DNA of 64,000 nucleotides from Marivivens sp. (GCA_024642115.1 JAHEBU010000006.1:173971-237970); one strand, 5' to 3'. Counted from the first letter of the stretch, positions 52,499-60,446 are shown. A program made the numbers and translations. The notes: generated from the letters alone by a model not told the origin.

Positions 52499-53269
52499 CG
52501 CGGACCCACCAAGAGACTTGGATGGCCGGGCGGACCTTTGGGCAGGTGGCGACGCCAACCTCGTTCGGGCCGGTTGTCGCCAGTTAGAGGCAACCGCTGA
52601 TCGACCTGCACGGGTCGCTGCCCGCAGTTCGGGACACCCTGCCGTGCGTCTGCATGTCCGGCGCGGCGGGAACGTCGTCAGCGATGGGGGACACAGGCCA
52701 GGATGGGCGAGGACCTGAGCCTGATGACCAAGACCTGCATCGGCGAGGTGACGCTGCCCAGCGCGGAGGCTTCCTCGACCATGCCGCAGAAACAGAACCC
52801 GGTTATGGTGGCGATAGGGCGGCAGATTGTGGGGTTGGACTGCGTGATGCAGACCGCCGCGATCCACCGGTAATAGAGGGACCGGGCGGCGAGGATTTCG
52901 GAATGAATGACGCTGCCGCAGATGTGCTTCGGCCTCGGGCGATCCTTGCAGATCGGCCTCGGTCTGGCCCAGCGGATCAGGCCGAACCGCATGATGATTC
53001 TGGGGCATATCGACGATGGCACGGGACTGATCCATGCCAAAACGCTGTCATTCCGGTCAGCCCGCACCCAGCCCCCTCCGTTGGCGAAGGCCGAGGTCAA
53101 GGCGCTGTGCAAGCGGGTCATTTCGGGGAACGGGTCCTTGCCCAAACAGGCCGCCGCCAGCTGACCCGACATCGACCAGAGCGGAGTTTTCGATCCCGCC
53201 CCGCAACTGGGTCAGGCCCCGGTCCAGACGCGGGCCTTTGCCGCCGCATCCAAAGTATTTGCAAACTGA
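52499..53269 (+). pseudogene. pcaB: pcaB pseudogene (3-carboxy-cis,cis-muconate cycloisomerase relic)
   Basis: Pieces of PcaB are readable in order in different frames. WMAGRTFGQVATPTSFGPVVAS is followed by an in-frame TAG and then RQPLIDLHGSLPAVRD and SGAAGTSSAMGD. After a gap of about 60 residues come MGEDLSLMTKTCIGEVTLP and the fumarase/PcaB signature ASSTMPQKQNPVM, then a TAA. In another frame follow LPQMCFGLGRSLQIGLGLAQ and ILGHIDDGTGLIHAKTLSF, a TGA, then FDPAPQLGQAPVQTRAFAA to the final TGA. The 5' third is missing. At least three stops, two frame changes and one internal deletion show long decay. Confidence 0.85.
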
Positions 53270-53311
53270 ACGGATCGGTTTAAGCCGAGGCCACCCAGAC
53301 GAGTGTTTTCC

Positions 53312-54523
53312 ATGCCAAACCGCCTGCCCCTGACCTTTATCCTGATCACCATTGTCATCGACGCCATGGGGATCGGGCTGATCCTGCCGGTGATGCCCGA
53401 ATTGATCCAGGAGGTGCACGGCGGCGACCTTGGCAACGCGGCGATCTGGGGGGGCATCCTGTCCACCGTATTTGCGGTGATGCAATTCCTGTTCGGGCCT
53501 ACGGTGGGAAACCTGTCGGACAGATTCGGGCGGCGTCCGGTCCTGCTGATCTCGCTTCTCGTGATGGCGCTGGATTATCTGGTGATGGCCGTGGCGGGCA
53601 CGATCTGGCTGCTCTTGATCGGGCGGGTGGTGGGCGGGATTACGGCGGCCACACAATCGACGGCCAGCGCCTATATGGCCGATATTTCAAAACCCGAGGA
53701 GAAGTCTGCCAACTTTGGCCTGATCGGGGCGGCCTTCGGGGTCGGGTTCGTGGTCGGCCCGCTGATCGGCGGGGCGCTGGGAACACTTGGCACGCGGGCG
53801 CCATTCTATGCGGCGGCGGCGCTGGCGCTGGCCAACTTTGCCTTTGGCTATTTCGTGATGCCCGAAACGGTGACCGACCGCATCCGGCGCGACTTTGACT
53901 GGCGTCGGGCCAATCCGATGGGAGCGTTCAAGAACATCGGGGCGTTGCCCGGGCTGCGCCCTCTGCTGGTGCTGATCTTTGTCTACGGGGTGGCGTTCTT
54001 TGTCTATCCGGCGGTCTGGGCCTATTTCGGGCAGGCCCGGTTTGGCTGGGGGCCGGGGATGGTCGGCGTGTCGCTGGGCGTCTACGGCATCTGCATCGCC
54101 ATCGTGCAGGGGCTGCTGATGAAACCGATACTGGCGCGATTGGGCGAGGCGCGGACGGTCGTCGTGGGCCTGTGGATCGAAGTGGTGGCCTTTGTGTTTC
54201 TGGGCTTTGTCACGGTCGGCTGGCTCAGCCTTTTGTTCACCGTCTTTGCGGCCTTCGGGTCGATCGCGGGACCGGCGTTGCAGGGGATCATGTCCCGATC
54301 GGCAGCGGATAACCAGCAGGGGGAATTGCAGGGGACGCTGTCGGCGATTAACGCCGTGGCGGTGATCGTTGCCCCGCTCATCATGACGCAAACGTTCTGG
54401 TATTTCACGACAGGTGGCGGGCCGATCTATCTGCCGGGGGCGCCGTTCCTGTTGTCGGCAGTTCTGACGGTGATCTGCATCGGCCTGTTCTCAATGCGGT
54501 CACGCGACAGGGATGCTGCTTGA
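53312..54523 (+). CDS. MFS transporter, TetA/Bcr-like (14-member TCR group)
   Basis: The 403-residue protein has twelve membrane helices and clear TetA-type features: TFILITIVIDAMGIGLILPVMPELIQE in helix 1, motif A GNLSDRFGRRPVLL after helix 2, and STASAYMADISKPEEKSANFGLIGAAFGVGFVVGPLIGGALG. Related proteins export tetracycline or other drugs, but many chromosomal members have unknown substrates. The ATG at 53312 is preferred. A GTG at 53303 would add three residues. It begins 42 bp after the end of the pcaB relic. Confidence 0.88.
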   Translation: MPNRLPLTFILITIVIDAMGIGLILPVMPELIQEVHGGDLGNAAIWGGILSTVFAVMQFLFGPTVGNLSDRFGRRPVLLISLLVMALDYLVMAVAGTIWLLLIGRVVGGITAATQSTASAYMADISKPEEKSANFGLIGAAFGVGFVVGPLIGGALGTLGTRAPFYAAAALALANFAFGYFVMPETVTDRIRRDFDWRRANPMGAFKNIGALPGLRPLLVLIFVYGVAFFVYPAVWAYFGQARFGWGPGMVGVSLGVYGICIAIVQGLLMKPILARLGEARTVVVGLWIEVVAFVFLGFVTVGWLSLLFTVFAAFGSIAGPALQGIMSRSAADNQQGELQGTLSAINAVAVIVAPLIMTQTFWYFTTGGGPIYLPGAPFLLSAVLTVICIGLFSMRSRDRDAA

Positions 54524-54611
54524 ACGCGACGCGAACGGTCGGTTTCCTGCCAGAACGGGGGCTGCGGCAGGGTCAGTGTCGGCCCGAAACCGGACCAAGG
54601 ACCGAACCCAA

Positions 54612-55697
54612 ATGCCCCACGTCAAAGCTGCCGTCTGCCATGCCTTCGGCCAACCGCTGACCATCGAACAGGTTGACCTTCGCGGCCCAGAAATGGGCGA
54701 GGTCGAGGTCAAACTCGCCGCCTGCGCGATCTGCCATTCCGACATCACTTACATGGACGGTGGCTGGGGCGGGTCCCTGCCCGCGGTTTACGGACACGAG
54801 GCGGCGGGGACAGTGACGTCCATAGGCGCGGGCGTGCGGGGCGTGTCCGTGGGCGACCATGTCGTCGTTACCCTGATCCGCGCCTGCGGCGGCTGCGCCA
54901 ATTGCACGAGTGGCGCGCCCTACATGTGCGACACGCCCTATGACGGGGATACCGGGCCACTGAAAACGGCGGACGGTGGCAAACTGCATCAGGCGATGGC
55001 CTCGGGCGCCTTTGCCGAAAAGGTCGTGGTGGATCAAAGCCAGGTGGTGGTGATCCCCGCAGACATGCCGTTGGACGCTGCATCCCTGCTCGCCTGCGGG
55101 GTCATCACCGGCATCGGGGCTGTCGTGAACGCGGCGGGACTGCGGGCCGGACAGGATTGCGTCGTGATCGGCGCGGGGGGCGTTGGCCTGAACGCCATTC
55201 AGGGCGCGCGGATCGCTGGGGCCCGGCGAATCGTGGCGGTGGACATGTCCGAGGCGAAACTTGCGATTGCCCGCGAATTCGGGGCTACCGACGGCGTTCT
55301 GGCCACTGACCCCGAACCGTGGAAAGCCGCAAAGGCGCTGATCGGGCGCGGGGCCGATGCGGTGTTCGTCACCGTCGGATCGGCCAAGGCCTATGATCAG
55401 GCGATCAACTATATTGGCAAGGGCGGCAACATCGTTCTGGTGGGGATGCCCCATGTGGGACAGGAATCGTCCTATGAACTGGGCAACCTTGCCGCGTGGT
55501 CGCAGGGCATGGTCGGGTCCAAGATGGGCAACACGGTCATCAAACGAGATATCCCTTGGATGGTCGACCTCTATTCCCAAGGGCGGCTCAAGCTGGACGA
55601 GTTGATTTCCGGGCGCTGGCCGCTGGAAAAGATCAACGAGGCGATTGCCGATACCAAGACAGGGTCTGCCAAACGCAACGTGATCGTGTTTGACTAG
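54612..55697 (+). CDS. Zinc-dependent alcohol dehydrogenase (MDR family, glutathione-dependent-like)
   Basis: The 361-residue enzyme has catalytic zinc ligands Cys41 in CAICHSD and His62/Glu63 in YGHEAAG. The structural-zinc cysteine cluster is CGGCANCTSGAPYMC, and the Rossmann motif is VIGAGGVGLNAIQGARIAG, with DMSEAKLAIAREFGA for NAD binding. It resembles the Zn-dependent class III-like group, used for hydroxymethylglutathione or other alcohols. The substrate is unknown. A dispersed repeat follows the stop codon and the enolase-family gene starts about 100 bp later on the same strand. Confidence 0.87.
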   Translation: MPHVKAAVCHAFGQPLTIEQVDLRGPEMGEVEVKLAACAICHSDITYMDGGWGGSLPAVYGHEAAGTVTSIGAGVRGVSVGDHVVVTLIRACGGCANCTSGAPYMCDTPYDGDTGPLKTADGGKLHQAMASGAFAEKVVVDQSQVVVIPADMPLDAASLLACGVITGIGAVVNAAGLRAGQDCVVIGAGGVGLNAIQGARIAGARRIVAVDMSEAKLAIAREFGATDGVLATDPEPWKAAKALIGRGADAVFVTVGSAKAYDQAINYIGKGGNIVLVGMPHVGQESSYELGNLAAWSQGMVGSKMGNTVIKRDIPWMVDLYSQGRLKLDELISGRWPLEKINEAIADTKTGSAKRNVIVFD

Positions 55698-55766
55698 GGC
55701 GCAGGGGGTTTTCCACCCCCCGCCCCTTCGGGACTCCCCCCGAGAGTTGTTACTGCAAGGTGAACC
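55698..55766 (+). repeat. Dispersed intergenic repeat, copy B (3' of the alcohol dehydrogenase)
   Basis: Read in the sense of the upstream gene, it starts at the base after the TAG stop with GGCGCAGGGGG-TTTTCC-ACCCCCC (hairpin), then CGCCCCTTCGGGACTCCCCCC, then GAGAGTTGTTACTGCAAGGTGAACC. The same layout follows the trmB stop at 29410-29480. The hairpin may end the dehydrogenase transcript. Confidence 0.7.
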
Positions 55767-55800
55767 GAGCAGGATTTCGTCAAAAGCACAGGGTAGCGCC

Positions 55801-57033
55801 ATGAAACTTGCCGACCTCGATGTCATCGTCACCGCCCCGCCTGCGCCGGGATGGGGCGGACGATACTGGATCTTGGTCAAGGTCACGACCGATACCGGGA
55901 TCGTGGGCTGGGGCGAATGTTATGCCTCCTCCGTCGGTCCGGTGGCGATGGAGGCCGTGATCCGCGACGTGTTCGGCCGCCACATGGCGGGCGAGAACCC
56001 CGAGAATATCGAGATGATGTTCCGCCGGGTCTATTCCGCGGGTTTCACCCAGCGCCCTGACCTGACGGTGATCGGGGCGTGGTCGGGGCTTGAGATCGCC
56101 TGTTGGGACATCTTGGGCAAGGACCGCGATCGCCCGGTGTATGCCCTGATCGGCGGGCTGATGAACGACCGCATTCGCGCCTACACCTATCTTTATCCGC
56201 AGGCGGGCCATAGTTTGCCCGGCTTCTGGTCCTCGCCCGATCAATCGGCCGAGGCGGCACTGGCGATGGTCGAGGCGGGCTATACGGCGGTCAAGTTCGA
56301 CCCGGCCGGACCTTATACGATCCGGGGCGGGCATATGCCGTCGCTCTATGACATCTCGCTGAGCGTCGCCTTCTGCAAGACCATCCGCGAAGCCGTGGGC
56401 GACCGTGCCGACCTGCTGTTCGGTACGCACGGCCAGTTCAGCACGGGCGGGGCTATCCGGCTGGGGCAGGCCATCGCCCCCTATGATCCGCTGTGGTACG
56501 AGGAACCAATTCCGCCCGACAACGTACACGAGATGGCCAAGGTGGCCGCGGCCTGCAAGACGCCCATCGCCACCGGCGAACGCCTGACGACCAAGGCCGA
56601 GTTTGCGACCGTGCTGCGGTCCGGGGCGGCAACTATTCTGCAACCCGCCCTTGGCCGGTCGGGCGGCATCTGGGAGACCAAGAAGATCGCCGCGATTGCC
56701 GAGGTCTATAACGCGCAGATGGCCCCGCATCTGTATGCAGGTCCCTTGGAATGGGCGGCCAATATCCAGTTGGCGGCTTCGATCCCGAACATCCTCATGG
56801 CCGAAACGATCGAGACGCCGTTTCACTATGCCCTCATCAAGAACACCCTGTCGGTCGAGGGCGGCTATATCCCGGTGCCCACCGCACCCGGTCTGGGGAT
56901 CGAGGTAGACGAGGCGCTGGCCCGCGCCAACCCCTATACCGGGGACAGTCTGCACCTTCAGATGCAGGCCGATCCAGTCAGCTATCATGGGGTAAATGTG
57001 TTCGAAGGCGGTGCGCCAGCCAAAACGCAGTAG
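55801..57033 (+). CDS. Enolase superfamily dehydratase (mandelate racemase/muconate lactonizing type)
   Basis: The 410-residue protein has the two-domain enolase-superfamily form: an N-terminal capping domain (VTTDTGIVGWGECYAS, SGLEIACWDILGKDRDRPVYALIGG) and a barrel. In the barrel, GYTAVKFDPAGP is the lysine strand, LLFGTHGQF the metal and catalytic region, and WYEEPIPPDN and TGERLTTKAEF further ligands, followed by APHLYAGPLEWAANIQLA. It is probably a sugar-acid dehydratase, and the exact sugar is open. It follows an alcohol dehydrogenase and precedes a TetR gene. Confidence 0.82.
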   Translation: MKLADLDVIVTAPPAPGWGGRYWILVKVTTDTGIVGWGECYASSVGPVAMEAVIRDVFGRHMAGENPENIEMMFRRVYSAGFTQRPDLTVIGAWSGLEIACWDILGKDRDRPVYALIGGLMNDRIRAYTYLYPQAGHSLPGFWSSPDQSAEAALAMVEAGYTAVKFDPAGPYTIRGGHMPSLYDISLSVAFCKTIREAVGDRADLLFGTHGQFSTGGAIRLGQAIAPYDPLWYEEPIPPDNVHEMAKVAAACKTPIATGERLTTKAEFATVLRSGAATILQPALGRSGGIWETKKIAAIAEVYNAQMAPHLYAGPLEWAANIQLAASIPNILMAETIETPFHYALIKNTLSVEGGYIPVPTAPGLGIEVDEALARANPYTGDSLHLQMQADPVSYHGVNVFEGGAPAKTQ

Positions 57034-57060
57034 CCTTGGCGCTGCCCTCTTGCTAAGCCC

Positions 57061-57073
57061 TGAACGCAGTTCA
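57061..57073. promoter_or_regulatory. Putative TetR operator 1 (upstream of tetR)
   Basis: The palindrome TGAACGCAGTTCA (TGAAC-N3-GTTCA) lies 11 bases before the TetR-family ATG. The same consensus occurs three more times downstream of the gene, so it likely mediates autoregulation. Confidence 0.7.
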
Positions 57074-57084
57074 AGGGACCGATC

Positions 57085-57699
57085 ATGACGGAAACGCTGA
57101 CCCCGACCGAAAAGCGACGGCGCGACTTGCGCCAGCGCCTGACCGATATCGCAGAGGTCACGATTGCCAAAAGTGGCATCGACGCGATCAAGGCGCGGGA
57201 TCTGGCGGCCGAGGCGGGCTGTTCGGTGGGCGCCATCTATAATGTCGTGGGCGACCTGAACGATCTGGTGATGGCTGTGAACGGGCGTACATTCCGGCGG
57301 CTGGGCGCGGCGGTGACGGCCTCGCTTGCGGGCGTGACTGCGGGGCCGCAGGATCGGCTGATCATCATGTCTCACGCCTATCTGCGGTTCGCAGCGGAAA
57401 ATACGCTGACCTGGCGGGCGCTATTCGACCTCAAGATGTCCACGGACATGGCGGTGCCTGACTGGTACTTGCGCGAATTGGCAGACGTCTTTGCCCTGAT
57501 TGCGGCCCCCTTGCGGGAATTGTTCCCTGGCTGGTCCGTGGACCGGATCGACCTGATGACCCGCGCGCTGTTCAGCTCGGTCCACGGAATCGTACTGTTG
57601 GGGCTGGAGCGCCGGATTTCCGGCGTCCCTCTCACCCGGATCGAGGATATGATCGCGGTCGTCCTCAGTAACGTAACGTCAGAACACACTGTTTCCTGA
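57085..57699 (+). CDS. TetR/AcrR family transcriptional regulator
   Basis: The 204-residue protein has a TetR helix-turn-helix (RRDLRQRLTDIAEVTIAKSGIDAIKARDLAAEAGCSVGAIYNVVGDLNDLVMAV) and an all-helical ligand domain with MSHAYLRFAAENTLTWRALFDL. The ligand is unknown. One TGAAC-N3-GTTCA palindrome lies just upstream of its start and three between its stop and the PspA-like gene. The last one ends 15 bp before that gene's ATG. This strongly suggests that it represses itself and the downstream membrane/lipid genes. Confidence 0.88.
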   Translation: MTETLTPTEKRRRDLRQRLTDIAEVTIAKSGIDAIKARDLAAEAGCSVGAIYNVVGDLNDLVMAVNGRTFRRLGAAVTASLAGVTAGPQDRLIIMSHAYLRFAAENTLTWRALFDLKMSTDMAVPDWYLRELADVFALIAAPLRELFPGWSVDRIDLMTRALFSSVHGIVLLGLERRISGVPLTRIEDMIAVVLSNVTSEHTVS

Positions 57700-57709
57700 A
57701 CAGCGTTCA
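57697..57709. promoter_or_regulatory. Putative TetR operator 2 (overlapping the tetR stop)
   Basis: TGAACAGCGTTCA matches the TGAAC-N3-GTTCA consensus. Its first three bases are the TetR stop codon. Confidence 0.7.
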
Positions 57710-57718
57710 AAAATAGCT

Positions 57719-57731
57719 TGAACGACGTTCA
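57719..57731. promoter_or_regulatory. Putative TetR operator 3
   Basis: TGAACGACGTTCA matches the consensus and is 22 bases (about two helical turns) from operator 2, which would allow cooperative binding on one face of the DNA. Confidence 0.72.
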
Positions 57732-57753
57732 CAGTATCGCTATGTCTACCTCA

Positions 57754-57766
57754 TGAACAACGTTCA
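57754..57766. promoter_or_regulatory. Putative TetR operator 4 (upstream of the PspA-like gene)
   Basis: TGAACAACGTTCA matches the consensus, 35 bases from operator 3, and ends 15 bases before the PspA-like ATG. It lies where it would block the promoter or the early transcript. Confidence 0.72.
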
Positions 57767-57781
57767 CAAGAGGAGACCGCG

Positions 57782-58456
57782 ATGTTCAAGACCCTGACCA
57801 CCCTGATCAACGGCGCAAATGCGCGTGCCGAAGAGCGGGTTCGTGACACCTATGCCGTCGAACTGATCGACCAGAAGATCCGCGAATGTGACGCCCAACT
57901 GCGCGCAGCAAAGGCCACGCTGGCCACCCTGATCCAGCGCCAGCGCAGCGAAGAGAGGATGCTGGGCGCGCTCAATATCCGCATCACCGACCTGACCGAC
58001 CGGGCGACCAAGGCGCTGGATGGCGGGCGCGAGGATCTGGCCCGCGAGGCGGCACAAACCATCGCCACGCTGGAAAACGAACGGACCATGCGCGGCGAAA
58101 CGCTCGACCGACTGGAGCGGCGGGTCATGCAACTACGAAACAGCCTCGAATCCGGCCACCGCAAGATCATCGACCTCAAGCAGGGCGCGATCCAGGCCCG
58201 GGCGATCCGGCAGGAACAGTCGATCCAGGTCAGGCTCAATTCGACCCTGGGTCAGATCAGCCCGATCGAAGAGGCGCAGGACCTGATCGACCGCGTGATC
58301 GGCAAGGACGATCCTTTCGAGCAGTCGCAGATCCTGTCCGACATCAATCGCGATCTGGATGGCGGCAACATCGCCGACCGGATGGCCGACGCGGGCTTTG
58401 GCCCGTCCACCCGCACCACTGCCGACGACGTGCTGTCGCGGCTGAAATCCAAGTAA
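57782..58456 (+). CDS. PspA/IM30 family-like membrane-associated coiled-coil protein
   Basis: The 224-residue protein has the length and shape of PspA: an N-terminal amphipathic helix (MFKTLTTLINGANARAEER) for membrane contact. It is followed by long heptad-rich helices with high Arg, Glu, Ala and Leu (AVELIDQKIRECDAQLRAAKATLATLIQRQRSEERML). A short C-terminal part ends ADDVLSRLKSK. The specific PspA signature is weak, so it is best called PspA-like. PspA proteins support damaged membranes. AAGAGGAG lies upstream of the ATG. It is the first gene of the putative TetR-controlled operon. Confidence 0.68.
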   Translation: MFKTLTTLINGANARAEERVRDTYAVELIDQKIRECDAQLRAAKATLATLIQRQRSEERMLGALNIRITDLTDRATKALDGGREDLAREAAQTIATLENERTMRGETLDRLERRVMQLRNSLESGHRKIIDLKQGAIQARAIRQEQSIQVRLNSTLGQISPIEEAQDLIDRVIGKDDPFEQSQILSDINRDLDGGNIADRMADAGFGPSTRTTADDVLSRLKSK

Positions 58457-58492
58457 GCCACTCAAATCATTAAGACATGAAGAGGAAATACC

Positions 58493-58768
58493 ATGTTCAA
58501 GAATGAAACCGACAACGGCCTGATCATGTTCGTCAACGGCATCGGCGTGGCCGTAGCCTATGGGATGCTGGGCCTGTCGCTAGCCCTGTCCCCCGACGTG
58601 CCGCTGGCGACCAAGGGCTTCTGGGGCATCTGCGTCATGCTGCTGACGCTGGCACTGGTGAATTTCGTCAAATACCGGTTCGACAACAAACTCAGCGTGG
58701 ATCGCCTGCACCGGCTCGAAGATGCCCGCAACGAACGGTTGCTGGCGGAATACACCGAAAAGGTCTGA
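58493..58768 (+). CDS. YiaA/YiaB-like two-helix inner membrane protein
   Basis: The 91-residue protein has two membrane helices (IMFVNGIGVAVAYGMLGLSLAL and GFWGICVMLLTLALVNFVKYRFDNK) followed by a charged amphipathic helix. The pattern fits the YiaA/YiaB two-helix domain. The function of the family is unknown. It lies 36 bp after the PspA-like gene with AGAGGAAA before the ATG, and probably forms the membrane anchor or partner of that protein. Confidence 0.65.
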   Translation: MFKNETDNGLIMFVNGIGVAVAYGMLGLSLALSPDVPLATKGFWGICVMLLTLALVNFVKYRFDNKLSVDRLHRLEDARNERLLAEYTEKV

Positions 58769-58776
58769 TGACGTCC

Positions 58777-58806
58777 GGGGGCGCAAGGCACTGGTCTTGC
58801 GCCCCC
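58777..58806 (+). terminator. Intraoperonic hairpin after the YiaA-like gene
   Basis: A perfect 11-bp stem (GGGGGCGCAAG / CTTGCGCCCCC, loop GCACTGGT) lies 8 bases after the stop. There is no T-run, so it probably reduces or stabilises expression at the boundary with the acyltransferase gene rather than fully stopping transcription. Confidence 0.5.
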
Positions 58807-58826
58807 GACCACGACATGAATAGCGA

Positions 58827-59483
58827 ATGGACAGCCTCATGACACTCCCCCGCCGCCTTGCCGCCGACCTTGCCGGGCAAGGCATCCGCCTGTTCGCCCG
58901 GTTCATCACCGCCGTCCGGGCCGATTGGCAAGGGATCGAGCCTGTCCCCAAACAGCGGGTCTATTTCGCCAATCACACATCCAACGGGGACATGCCGATG
59001 ATCTGGTCGGTGCTGCCCCCCGCCCTGCGCCGGCAGACCCGGCCTGTGGCCGCCGCCGATTACTGGCTGAAAACGCCCCTGCGCAAATTCGCCGGGGCCG
59101 AGGTGTTTCGCGCCGTCCTGATCGACCGCCGCCCCGAGGCACGGACAGAGGACCCGATGGCGAAAATCCTTGCCGCCCTCGAAGAAGGCTCCTCGCTCAT
59201 CATCTTTCCCGAGGGCAACCGGAACATGGGGCCTGACCCACTGTTGCCGTTCAAGGCGGGGCTCTACAACATGGGCCGCGCCTTTCCCGATGTGGACCTT
59301 GTGCCCACCTGGGTCGCCAACCTCAATTCGATCATGCCCAAAGGCGAAATCATCCCCCTGCCCCTGATCTGCACCGTGACCTTTGGCGCACCCCTTCACG
59401 TCGGAGAGGACGAGTCCAAGGACGCCTTTCTGGCGCGGGCCTCTGCGGCCCTCGCTGCCCTTGCGCCAAAGGTGCAATCATGA
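58827..59483 (+). CDS. 1-acyl-sn-glycerol-3-phosphate acyltransferase (PlsC-like)
   Basis: The 218-residue protein has the HX4D catalytic motif HTSNGD (with Asn before the His) near residue 49 and the glycerol-phosphate motif FPEGNRN near 130, as in PlsC-type acyltransferases. It would add an acyl chain to lysophosphatidate to give phosphatidate, the substrate of the next enzyme. A second in-frame ATG at 58839 is an alternative start, and no clear ribosome site favours either. An ATG at 58816 opens an eight-codon frame whose stop overlaps the 58839 start. It overlaps the next gene by ATGA. Confidence 0.82.
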   Translation: MDSLMTLPRRLAADLAGQGIRLFARFITAVRADWQGIEPVPKQRVYFANHTSNGDMPMIWSVLPPALRRQTRPVAAADYWLKTPLRKFAGAEVFRAVLIDRRPEARTEDPMAKILAALEEGSSLIIFPEGNRNMGPDPLLPFKAGLYNMGRAFPDVDLVPTWVANLNSIMPKGEIIPLPLICTVTFGAPLHVGEDESKDAFLARASAALAALAPKVQS

Positions 59484-60421
59484 CCGATACCATCCTTGAC
59501 CTTTTGACGTTGGCGCTTGGGGTTTGCGGCATCCTGCTGGCACTCAGCATATTCGGCGAATTTGCGCGGACCCGGGTGACCCCGGGCACGTCCAACCCCG
59601 CGCTCGAAACCTACATGATCCGGGTGCAAAGCTGGTGGGCGATGGTGATCCTGCTCACTCTGGCCCTGCTGGTCGGGCGACTGGGGGTGGTGATCCTGTT
59701 CGCCTTCTGCTCGTTCGCGGCACTGCGGGAATTCCTGACACTGACGTCCAAACGACAGGCGGATCACTGGTCGCTGGCGCTCGCGTTCTTTGTGGTGCTG
59801 CCGGTGCAATACATCCTTGTCTGGATGGGCTGGGCCGGAATGATCGCCATCTTCATCCCGGTCTATGCGTTCCTGTTGCTGCCAATCGTGTCGGCCCTAC
59901 GGGGGGATGCGCAGCGGTTCCTGATCCGGGTGGCCGAAACGCAATGGGCGCTGATGATGACAGTGTTTTGCATCAGCCATGTGCCTGCGCTCATGACCCT
60001 GCCGATCCCCGGCTTTGAAACCCGGTCGATCCTGCTGATCCCGTTCCTGGCCATCGTCGTGCAACTGGGCGACCTTCTGGAATATGTGGCGGGCCGCAGG
60101 ATCGGGCGGACGCGGATCGCCCCCGGCCTTTCCCCCAAGACCTGGGAGGGGCTGATCTGCGGGGTCACTGCGGCTGCGCTGATCGGCGGGTTGCTCAGCT
60201 GGATCACACCCTTTGGACTGTTCGGGGCAATGGGTATGGCAGCGACGGCCTCGCTGGTGGGCATGTTCGGCAACATCGTCTTTGCCGCGATCAAGCGGGA
60301 CCGGGGCGTCAAGGATTGGTCGCACCTGATCCCCGGTCAGGGCGGGTTCGTCGATCAACTGGATTCGGTGATCTTTGCGGCTCCCATCTTCTATCATCTG
60401 ACGCGGTTCTTCTGGACCTGA
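59480..60421 (+). CDS. Phosphatidate cytidylyltransferase (CdsA-like)
   Basis: The 313-residue membrane protein has about eight helices and the CDP-DAG synthase C-terminal signature: GRRIGRTRIAPGLSPKTWEGLICGVTAAALIGG, AAIKRDRGVKDWSHLIPGQGGFVDQLDSVIFAAP (S..KR..G.KD....IPGHGG..DR.DS pattern). It would make CDP-diacylglycerol from CTP and phosphatidate. This is probably an extra copy, since housekeeping cdsA usually sits by uppS and dxr. It overlaps the acyltransferase gene by ATGA, so product and substrate enzymes are co-translated. Confidence 0.87.
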   Translation: MTDTILDLLTLALGVCGILLALSIFGEFARTRVTPGTSNPALETYMIRVQSWWAMVILLTLALLVGRLGVVILFAFCSFAALREFLTLTSKRQADHWSLALAFFVVLPVQYILVWMGWAGMIAIFIPVYAFLLLPIVSALRGDAQRFLIRVAETQWALMMTVFCISHVPALMTLPIPGFETRSILLIPFLAIVVQLGDLLEYVAGRRIGRTRIAPGLSPKTWEGLICGVTAAALIGGLLSWITPFGLFGAMGMAATASLVGMFGNIVFAAIKRDRGVKDWSHLIPGQGGFVDQLDSVIFAAPIFYHLTRFFWT

Positions 60422-60446
60422 CACACGGGAAACCCGCCCGGTCCGA

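Noticed and set aside
52678..53172. 164-codon open frame on the minus strand across the pcaB relic
   Set aside because: Cys/Ile/Arg-rich composition with no family resemblance. The plus strand over the same bases shows ordered PcaB fragments, which explains the open antisense frame.
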